Notes under the pieces: model-generated
The model's input: only the letters and a program-made list of their open reading frames with translations
Told to the model about the DNA's origin: nothing
The model's database searches: none
Assembly (NCBI RefSeq): GCF_947499215.1
Contig: NZ_CANMNI010000001.1
Coordinates: 310,001 to 374,000 of the forward strand
DNA: 64,000 nt
Reading direction: 5' to 3'
Origin: an uncultured Pontibacter sp.
GTDB lineage: Bacteria > Bacteroidota > Bacteroidia > Cytophagales > Hymenobacteraceae
Made by a program: the position numbers and the translations under genes
Shown here: positions 47,781 through 55,575 of the stretch, piece after piece
Position numbering within the stretch: position 1 is the stretch's first letter
Layout: each line of letters opens with the position of its first letter

Positions 47781-50700
47781 TTAAGAAACCGTGCTTACCT
47801 GCGACTGCTGCCGGTAAAGTTCTTTGGAGAGCAGGTATAGCGACTGCTTGAGCGGCATAAAAAACATGGTCTCATGCAACGGCTCACGGTCAGTCAGGCC
47901 ACGCACCGTATCCTCCAAGATCATGGTATAGCTGTCCTGCAAGTTAGATCGCATGAACTCAAGCACGCGCATCGGGTCCACTTCCACCCCCATAGAGCGC
48001 ATCAGTGGAGAGATATCCGGATCATCGAGGAGCATTTCGAGGCAGGCCATCACATTGTCCATCACCTCTTGGCGCAACTCACCCGAAATCTGAGTTTTGG
48101 TTACCGGCGTGAGGGCTTCCGCTGTGTTGGCAGTGCCCGTCGGACGCATGATCGGGATGTTGGTCAGGTCATTGAGGTCTGTTCCCTCCAAGGCCATCGC
48201 ACCACCGTTAGCTGTTACCTGTTTCGGATTGTCAACCAGCACCAGTTTGAAATTGGCCGGCGGTTCCTGCCCCGTCACTTTCTGGAAAATAGCTTTGGCA
48301 TAGCGCTCCACATTCGATAGGTTATTTCCGGCACTGAGCAATTTGATGTACAAACTACCACGTCCACTGAAGGAGATATAGCGCGGTACTTTTACGTCGA
48401 GTTGCTGCACCAGCTGCGCGAGGTGGTACATAAGCGAACCGAAGTGCAGGTAGAACATCAGGCGAAGTTGACGGGCTTGCAAAAGCTGCTGGCTGTAGCT
48501 CAGCTCTTTGTCGTAGTTGAAGAGCAAACTGCTGATGTCAGCGGAGTTGAAATCTGGGTTATCCAGCGCTGTCTCTAGGAACTTGCGGTACTCGCGACCC
48601 TCTTCGGTGAGCGGGATGCGCAGCACATGATCCACGCCATACTGCAGCAGGCCATTGTCTTTTCGGGTCTTCACAGTAGCAAACCCATCACCCCATAGGT
48701 CGTTACCTGCAAAACGGAAAGAGGAACTGTGCGAAGGCTTGCGGTTGGTGAACAACAGCACGTCGGTGGTACCGCCGCCAATATCCACGTTGATGAGGTT
48801 CTCATCCTGACTCGGCACCACGGCACCTGTTCGTGACAAGAAGTAGAACGGCGCCACCGATTCGGTAATGCACACGGTGGTGCGGCCGTTCTTGAAGACA
48901 TTGTTGTACACCCCATCCCACACATTCTGGAACATGTTGCGGGAGTATTCGTCGAAACTGAGCGGCGCAAACCACACGATCTTGGTGGCAGCAATATTGC
49001 CATTGTTCAGCGCCACCTTGTTGCGGATGAGGAGCATGATCTCGGTGAAAAAAGCCTCGATGCGGCGCTTGCCAGTATTGGTGAGGGTCTCGCTCCACTT
49101 CAGGTCAGTATGGTAGGTTTGCTTGTACTGGTCTTGGTGCGTGCCCTCAGTATTGATAGAGAAACCGATGTTGATGTTACCGAAAAGGTTGGTGATCTGG
49201 TTCTCAAAATCGATGGACTCGCAGGTAGCGGTACGGGTCGGGAAGTTGTATAGCGAACCGCCGGAGCCAATGATTAAAGGTATAAACTCTCGCTTAAGCA
49301 GCGTTTCAACGGCAAACAGTCGACCGAAGCCTCGTTTGTGGAAGCGCTGGTAATCGGTCAGGGCCGGGTCATCGGATGGTTTGTTGAGCATCACCAGTTG
49401 CTGATCGTTGGCGGTGATGTTGAACTCACGCGGGGCTTGGTTCGCTCCGGAGGTATAAGCGATGTGCGTGTTGGATGTTCCGAAATCGACAGCAAAAGTG
49501 AAGTTGTGTATACCTTGCTGCAGCTCCTGAAACTTAGGCACGATCAGCGCCTTTCCCGTTATGTCCACCCCGGCGTGCGTGAACTCCGCAAAATCGAAAT
49601 GGGTGCCACGTACTTCATAGTAGGTACTGCCAGCGCTGCTGTTGCTCTTTTTGGTACGCGTATGCGCTGAGGCCGAAATGATACCGCCGCCGGACTCTAA
49701 CTGCTTGCCACCCGCATAAAAACTGAGGGTATGGTTACGGTTCACGAGCAGCGGATCGATGTCCTCATCCACCAGCATCACTTTGTAGAAATCGTTGTAA
49801 GCAGGTGCATCTGTAAACTTGAAGAATGGGAACACCCCGAGCCCGATTCTAGATTTGATAATCTTACCTTTCTCAGGTATTTCATAACCGTGCGCATCTT
49901 TCGAATTGAGCGGATTATCATAATAACTGCGCTCGTATACCACGTCGCCTTTCTCAGTTGGTATGCGCAAGGTCACCCGCACATGGTTCAGATCAATATG
50001 AAAAGTGAGGTGATTGGCCAGATCCTGCGGCGCGAAATAGTCAAAGTACAAGTTGGTGATCGGCAACAGGTAATTAAAAGACTTCTCTGTTACCCCCGGC
50101 TGGTAGACCACTGTGCCACTATAGAAACGGTCTGTGTTGACTTCGTAAGGCACCTGCACCAGTGTTTCCTGCAGCAGGTCGTTGATGGTCAGGTAAGGAT
50201 AGTTGAAGCCCACGCCCGGTAGGGAACGGTTCTCCAAGGGCTTCTCGTCTGAGTAGCCCACCACCGTGCTTGTCGGCCAAGCGAGGTTGTTGACATATTT
50301 GATGTTCGGGGCCAAACGCAGATCCGGCTTCAGTACGATCGGACGCTCTCCAGAGAATCCGGTATGGGTCGGACGAATGAACAGGTCGCTGCTTGTTACG
50401 GCGGTCTGGTCTTTCTTTACCAAGAAGTTCAGATGCCCCACATGTACCGGGTTCTGCTGGTAGTCCACCAACTGCAGGTACTCCGAGGCGATGGCTCCCT
50501 GCCCCACAGCGCCCGCCATGTTGATGTTGCGAAGCAGGTTCTCGTCGAGCGCATTGTATACAGCCGGGAAGGCCTGAATCATGGCAGGGTTAGACACGAA
50601 AAGCTTGTGCACATACTCTTTGAAGTCACGCTCCCGGTCTTCCAAGGACACGTAGTTGTGGTCGAAGTAAGTACCGATGTTTTGGGCGCGGTTAATAGTA

Positions 50701-51245
50701 AGCGGCTGCACATTCGGTGCCACAAACAGGAAGGTGAGTGGGGAAGTGCCGCCTATCAGTTGCATCTGCCTGTCGCCGCGGGCGTTAGTGGACTCGAAGA
50801 AGAACAGGAAGATATCCTCCACTCCTTGAAAGCGGCTGTCGTTCATAAACAGCTCCAGCGTACGGCCCAGCAGACTCGTGTTCGGATTGGACTGCATCGC
50901 CCCGAGTTGCTGTTGCTTGTTCCAGCGGCGAATGATGATCTTGTTACCGGCCTGTGCGTAGCTCTGGTGGTTATAGAGTAATTCCCACAGGTCCCAAAAG
51001 TGGGTGACGAACTTGTGATAAATAGTGTTGGTACCGGAGCCGCCAACACCCCGCTTCACGAAATCGAAAGCGGTCTCGAAAAGGTGCATGCGGGCAAAAG
51101 GTGTAGGTATGGAAGCATTGATCTTGAGTGCTCTGCCTCCGGAGCCATCGGTAATATCTTTGATCTCGGTGCTGGTGATTTGGCTGGTCTTGGCCCAGCC
51201 CTCCACGTTTGATCCGGTTTTATGAAGACGAAGTACTTTCGGCAT
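47781..51245 (-). CDS. Large protein with actin/Hsp70-fold ATPase domain
   Basis: 1154 aa; phosphate-1 FAVDFGTSNTHIAYTSG; phosphate-2 INVDIGGGTTDVLLFTN; YISFSGRGSLYIKLL; about 600 aa unrecognised N-terminal region. Confidence 0.85.
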   Translation of the reverse strand: MPKVLRLHKTGSNVEGWAKTSQITSTEIKDITDGSGGRALKINASIPTPFARMHLFETAFDFVKRGVGGSGTNTIYHKFVTHFWDLWELLYNHQSYAQAGNKIIIRRWNKQQQLGAMQSNPNTSLLGRTLELFMNDSRFQGVEDIFLFFFESTNARGDRQMQLIGGTSPLTFLFVAPNVQPLTINRAQNIGTYFDHNYVSLEDRERDFKEYVHKLFVSNPAMIQAFPAVYNALDENLLRNINMAGAVGQGAIASEYLQLVDYQQNPVHVGHLNFLVKKDQTAVTSSDLFIRPTHTGFSGERPIVLKPDLRLAPNIKYVNNLAWPTSTVVGYSDEKPLENRSLPGVGFNYPYLTINDLLQETLVQVPYEVNTDRFYSGTVVYQPGVTEKSFNYLLPITNLYFDYFAPQDLANHLTFHIDLNHVRVTLRIPTEKGDVVYERSYYDNPLNSKDAHGYEIPEKGKIIKSRIGLGVFPFFKFTDAPAYNDFYKVMLVDEDIDPLLVNRNHTLSFYAGGKQLESGGGIISASAHTRTKKSNSSAGSTYYEVRGTHFDFAEFTHAGVDITGKALIVPKFQELQQGIHNFTFAVDFGTSNTHIAYTSGANQAPREFNITANDQQLVMLNKPSDDPALTDYQRFHKRGFGRLFAVETLLKREFIPLIIGSGGSLYNFPTRTATCESIDFENQITNLFGNINIGFSINTEGTHQDQYKQTYHTDLKWSETLTNTGKRRIEAFFTEIMLLIRNKVALNNGNIAATKIVWFAPLSFDEYSRNMFQNVWDGVYNNVFKNGRTTVCITESVAPFYFLSRTGAVVPSQDENLINVDIGGGTTDVLLFTNRKPSHSSSFRFAGNDLWGDGFATVKTRKDNGLLQYGVDHVLRIPLTEEGREYRKFLETALDNPDFNSADISSLLFNYDKELSYSQQLLQARQLRLMFYLHFGSLMYHLAQLVQQLDVKVPRYISFSGRGSLYIKLLSAGNNLSNVERYAKAIFQKVTGQEPPANFKLVLVDNPKQVTANGGAMALEGTDLNDLTNIPIMRPTGTANTAEALTPVTKTQISGELRQEVMDNVMACLEMLLDDPDISPLMRSMGVEVDPMRVLEFMRSNLQDSYTMILEDTVRGLTDREPLHETMFFMPLKQSLYLLSKELYRQQSQVSTVS

Positions 51246-51346
51246 GTTCGTTTGTTTTTATAAGGTGTGTTGCAGAGTTATAAGACTCTTTTCCTAAATT
51301 AATGCCTTTCAAATATGTAAATACAGCCATTTGAAAGCAGTACCTG

Positions 51347-51462
51347 ATTGTCCCCTTGAGGGGACTATAGGGGTGTTCAGTTACAGCTGATGAATTAACA
51401 ATTTTAATCCCAGTTATTGTCCGCTAACGATTACACCCCTCCGGTCCCCTCAAGGGGACAAT
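51347..51462. repeat. Long inverted repeat (30-nt arms, 56-nt spacer)
   Basis: attgtccccttgaggggactataggggtgt (51347-51376) vs acacccctccggtcccctcaaggggacaat (51433-51462): complementary except three bases. Confidence 0.9.
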
Positions 51463-51467
51463 TTCTA

Positions 51468-52919
51468 TTAACTATACTTCAGCTTCTCCTCCACCAGCCT
51501 TTCCGTCGCCACTTCAAAAGCCTTGATCGTGGCTTTGAAAGGTTCGCGGTCTGAGATAGATTCTGAAGCGCGGTTGAGCTCTTTCACGAAGGCGCCCTGA
51601 TGTATGCCCTTGTTCAGGAAGCCTGTCTCGATCTGCTTGTCCGATACCATGCGGTTGAAGTCGGTTTCGTTTAGATCCAGTGCGGCGAACGTACGCTCTT
51701 TACGTCCTAATTCGCGAAGCCAAGCTTGGTAGCCAAACTCTGGATGTGTCAGGAATTTACTCAGCTCTTTGAAGGACTGGTCGTTGCGTACGGCACTGCC
51801 CAAATCCACACTCTTGGCATAAGCCGCTTGTGCGTCGTCTGGCAAGTGCTTTGTAAAGTAGCGCTCAAAATAATGGAAGCGAATCAGCTGTGTGGCAATA
51901 CGGTCACGCGTCTCGGTGTCGAGGTGCGAGAACTGCACATGGCTTACGTCTTCGCGCAAACCGAACTCATGGTATACCTCATTGCCCCCCAGCTCATTGT
52001 CTGAGTAGTCCATGAAGTCCACAATGGCCAAGGCGCTCAGTAGTTCCACCAAGTGCGCGTCGTTTTTCTGACTGGCGCGACCCGGGTTGTTCTCCATCGG
52101 TTTGTCCGGCGTGTCACCCATGTAATACACGGCATTGACCCCATTGAGATGATGCTGGTAATAGGACAGTGCATCTTTTGCCTTGGTCGTGAAGGTGTTC
52201 GAATCGATAAAGTCCGCCTCCACGCCTGCCGCCGGTTGCTCCAGCGAGAAGTAAGGCAATACCACCATGGCACCTGTTAAGGCGGAGTTTAAACTAGCCG
52301 CATTTGGAAGACCGGTGCGGGAGTCTTTGAAGTTTTTGAGCAGCAGAGGGAAGCCGGCGGCGCCTGTTCCTCCGAAGATCGAACTCACAAAGAAGATGCG
52401 GTCACCGGCCTGAAAGTTGGATGCAAAGAAGCGCATCTCCGGCGAGTCGATGATCTCGTTCAGCACCACGCTGCCCACGTTTGGACTGCCACGGAAGCCC
52501 ACATCGAGGCTATTGTTGAGGTTTTCCGGCGTGAAGAGCAGATCGATAAGCGACTGACTGTCAATGTCAAGTTGGTTATACCCGACATGGTCTTTAAAAG
52601 GCTTGTTAATACCTCCGAAATCATACACAAAACTGTCACGGATCTTGGCATTGCCATCGCCGGCTATGCTGGACAGGGTGCTGATGTCGGTATGGAAAAA
52701 ACCATCGTCGCGACGACCAAGCGAATCGTGAATCTGCTTATAGGTTTTAAGCAGCTCCACGGTGCGGTTCATGTCCCCGTTTTGTGTGTCCGGGTCTATG
52801 ATGATGGGTACTATTTTATCGCAGTTTTGGATTTTGACACCCGCCGCCATGAGCATCACGAGCGAGCGAATGACGCGGGAGCCTGTGCCCCCTATTCCGA
52901 ATACAAAAAGCTTTGCCAT
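51468..52919 (-). CDS. Tubulin/FtsZ-like protein
   Basis: N-terminal LFVFGIGGTGSRVIRSLVMLMAAG; IFFVSSIFGGTGAAGFPLLLKNFKD resembles the tubulin GGGTG signature loop. Confidence 0.8.
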   Translation of the reverse strand: MAKLFVFGIGGTGSRVIRSLVMLMAAGVKIQNCDKIVPIIIDPDTQNGDMNRTVELLKTYKQIHDSLGRRDDGFFHTDISTLSSIAGDGNAKIRDSFVYDFGGINKPFKDHVGYNQLDIDSQSLIDLLFTPENLNNSLDVGFRGSPNVGSVVLNEIIDSPEMRFFASNFQAGDRIFFVSSIFGGTGAAGFPLLLKNFKDSRTGLPNAASLNSALTGAMVVLPYFSLEQPAAGVEADFIDSNTFTTKAKDALSYYQHHLNGVNAVYYMGDTPDKPMENNPGRASQKNDAHLVELLSALAIVDFMDYSDNELGGNEVYHEFGLREDVSHVQFSHLDTETRDRIATQLIRFHYFERYFTKHLPDDAQAAYAKSVDLGSAVRNDQSFKELSKFLTHPEFGYQAWLRELGRKERTFAALDLNETDFNRMVSDKQIETGFLNKGIHQGAFVKELNRASESISDREPFKATIKAFEVATERLVEEKLKYS

Positions 52920-52921
52920 GT

Positions 52922-53335
52922 TTATTTTTTATTAGGCCACTTCACAGGGGTCGTCCATGCCTGCACGGAGCCCCTCTTGAGTAGAATGGAGAAAAGAAAG
53001 AAAAGAACCAAACTATAGATCACGTTCAGGAACGCGAACATAAAGGTATAGGAGTGAGTGTCGATGCCGTTGGCGTTGACCTGTACCACGGGGATGATAA
53101 AGGCGATGATGGCATTGAGCACGAGGAACATCACCCAGTGCTGGGTTTTATAGAGCCCGGTACTCATCATGCGGTTCAGCACATAGTAATAGATGAGTAC
53201 AATCGCCAAGGTGATGATGATCAGCAACAGGCCTGTGTTCGGGAACACCACTTCACGGTAATCATTTGTGAAGTTGGCAGGGATCGGGCGGCCGAGAAAC
53301 ATCTCGTATAGCCCCCAGAAGAACTTTTGAATCAT
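52922..53335 (-). CDS. Hypothetical membrane protein, three TM
   Basis: 137 aa; hydrophobic segments; 2 bp from tubulin-like gene. Confidence 0.75.
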   Translation of the reverse strand: MIQKFFWGLYEMFLGRPIPANFTNDYREVVFPNTGLLLIIITLAIVLIYYYVLNRMMSTGLYKTQHWVMFLVLNAIIAFIIPVVQVNANGIDTHSYTFMFAFLNVIYSLVLFFLFSILLKRGSVQAWTTPVKWPNKK

Positions 53336-53340
53336 ATGGG

Positions 53341-54693
53341 TTAGTCTGCTTTGTTGAATTGCACGCTTACATTAAAAATGTGGTCGCTCTGGTCCCGGTA
53401 CAGGGCCTGCACACCGTCCATGATCTTGGTGAGCTGATACGTTCTGCCGGGTTCTTTTATCGGATTGTTATCGTTTTCGGTAGACCATTTTTCCACCCAA
53501 GCCGGGTATACGTGCGGTAGCTGAATATAGACCGATCCGGAATTGGCTGTCAGTTGGGTTACCTGTACCCGCACAAAGTGGGTATAGCGCGCCAGATCCG
53601 GCGTGGCCCTTATACCTTCGTCGGTTGCTATGACCGACACCATGGCAGCACGACAACCGTTGCCCATCACTTTCAGGTGCTGCTTCAGGTATGCAACACG
53701 CTGCATGTTAGCCGGTAGCGTGCTCAGGTCAATGCCAACGGTAAACTCCACCTGTTCATCCGGCTGCGGTTGCAGGTTAACGGAGGTACAGGGGTCCGCG
53801 TTGCGGCTGCTGCAGTACACAATGCCAGCGGGTTTGAAATTGCCTGATTTGAGCAGCGCCGAAAAAGGTGTAGTCTTGTACGCAAACCCAAAATACGCCT
53901 GTTGCTGCGGTAAATCGCGGAATACCCGGTTGATGACCACCTGCACGTCAGGCTGTTTGCCGATCACCCAAGTATAGAACGGTATTTGCTCTCCTTTCAG
54001 TATCCTGCGCACCTCCGGCTTTTTCACAGCGGGGTGGTAAGTACCATGGAAGGCAGATAGATCACCCAGCACAGCTACCACTAGTCCTTGCCGTTCCGCC
54101 TCGCGCAAAGCACCTCTGATATCGGAGTCCAGTGACAAAAACTGCCCCTGATCGCTGGGGCCGTGTATGAAATCGGAGATGATAACGGCAACCGCTTCGT
54201 GGTCTAAGGACTGCTGGAGGGCGGCACGAAGCATCTCGGGCAGGGGCGTGCCCCGCACATCATCTCTTATGCCGTTTGCGATGTATTTTTTGATGACATT
54301 GTAGGAAACGCTGTCCAGTACGGGTTTGCCTTGGGCATCCTCTTTGGCCAAGTAAAAAGCTTTGCGGTCCACATAGCGGCCATCCTGCACCTCGGAAACA
54401 AGCCTGTTCATACGCTCCTGAAACTCGGTGCCCGCCTTGCCCGCCACCACGGGCGGCATAAATCCCTTCATCCCGTTGGAGATCTCAAGGTATACGTTTA
54501 CATGAACAGTCGAAGGTTCTTGCAGTTCAGTAGGCTCAGCGGGTGCCTCGGCAGAGGAGCGTCCCTGCGGAGGGACAGCGATGTCAGGGTCTCTTTCTTC
54601 TTCGGCACTCTGTTTGGTATAGCAGCCTGCCAGCGTCAGCAGTAGGCCTATTAATGCGATATGTATACTGTAGAACTTAGTGTTTGGAAGCAT
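53341..54693 (-). CDS. Lipoprotein with possible degenerate vWA-like domain
   Basis: Lipobox LLLTLAGC; VNVYLEISNGMKGFM at MIDAS-like position, AVAVIISDFIHG strand; 5 bp from next gene. Confidence 0.6.
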   Translation of the reverse strand: MLPNTKFYSIHIALIGLLLTLAGCYTKQSAEEERDPDIAVPPQGRSSAEAPAEPTELQEPSTVHVNVYLEISNGMKGFMPPVVAGKAGTEFQERMNRLVSEVQDGRYVDRKAFYLAKEDAQGKPVLDSVSYNVIKKYIANGIRDDVRGTPLPEMLRAALQQSLDHEAVAVIISDFIHGPSDQGQFLSLDSDIRGALREAERQGLVVAVLGDLSAFHGTYHPAVKKPEVRRILKGEQIPFYTWVIGKQPDVQVVINRVFRDLPQQQAYFGFAYKTTPFSALLKSGNFKPAGIVYCSSRNADPCTSVNLQPQPDEQVEFTVGIDLSTLPANMQRVAYLKQHLKVMGNGCRAAMVSVIATDEGIRATPDLARYTHFVRVQVTQLTANSGSVYIQLPHVYPAWVEKWSTENDNNPIKEPGRTYQLTKIMDGVQALYRDQSDHIFNVSVQFNKAD

Positions 54694-54977
54694 GCGCTAT
54701 TTGGTTAAAAGCAATGGCAATACTGTAGAATCAGGTATAAGGTTGTGCCATGAGAAGCCGTTCCGGCCCCTTCGTGCTCCTGTTTTGAAACTTGAACGAA
54801 AAAGTAAGCAAATTAGATACGCATACAGCTATATATTCATATACTTGATTGCTAAGTAGCTTACCCTCTTGACTGGAAGATTATGCTACTTTTATTGGAG
54901 AGTATATCGTATAATTTGCTGGCGAGAAAGGCCGAATGAAGCGTGATCGGAAAAAATCGAAAAATATTTAGGGCCTT

Positions 54978-55006
54978 TGTAACCTTACCCAAAATGACCC
55001 CGTATA
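54978..55006 (+). promoter_or_regulatory. Putative ECF-sigma promoter (TGTAACC-N16-CGTATA), copy 2
   Basis: Matches copy 1 in both boxes and spacer length. Confidence 0.6.
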
Positions 55007-55012
55007 AAAGAA

Positions 55013-55095
55013 TGGCTAAAAGTTGAAAAGTTAATTGTTACAAACTAATCTTTTCAATAAAAGAGAGACTCCTCATAAGGGGGTCTCTCTTTGTT
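55013..55095 (+). ncRNA. Putative small RNA, copy 2
   Basis: Hairpin 55023-55030/55050-55057, then terminator; 58/59 identity with copy 1 over 55001-55059. Confidence 0.55.
55060..55095. terminator. Terminator shared by sRNA copy 2 and the convergent receiver gene
   Basis: agagagactcc/ggggtctctct 11-bp stem with one G-U pair; sequence differs from copy 1 but stem length is kept. Confidence 0.8.
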
Positions 55096-55527
55096 TTATA
55101 ACTGATTCTGTCTGCGTTCGAAATGAGCTTGCAGCAAATCCTCTAAAACTTGTTTCGTCAGCGGCTTCGTGAGAAAGTGCGTTATACCTGCCGCCGTTAC
55201 CCGTTCCCTATCCTTCGGATTCAGGGAAGTAGTCAGTACCGCTATCAGGGCTGATGCCTTCGATGGGCAATCCAGTTCTTCAAAAGCTTTCAAGAAATCA
55301 AAACCATCCATCACGGGCATGTTGATGTCTAATAAAATAAGCTGAGGCATCTTGCTGACGTCTGCCTCATGTCCAAGGCATTTATCTCTGATGAGTTCAA
55401 TGGCCTCCTTCCCATTGCGTGCGATATACAGTTCATCCGTGACTGCCGCTTTTTTAATCAGCAATTGGTTAATAAAGTTGGAAGCCTTGTCGTCGTCAAC
55501 CAGCAGAATAGAATTTATTTTGAGCAT
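55096..55527 (-). CDS. Stand-alone response regulator receiver
   Basis: ILLVDDDKASNFIN; LILLDINMPVMDGFDFL; AVLTTSLNPKD; FLTKPL; no output domain. Confidence 0.95.
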   Translation of the reverse strand: MLKINSILLVDDDKASNFINQLLIKKAAVTDELYIARNGKEAIELIRDKCLGHEADVSKMPQLILLDINMPVMDGFDFLKAFEELDCPSKASALIAVLTTSLNPKDRERVTAAGITHFLTKPLTKQVLEDLLQAHFERRQNQL

Positions 55528-55575
55528 ATTTTTTTTGCAGCGTACGGAACAGTAACAGAAATCAGAAAAATGTGT

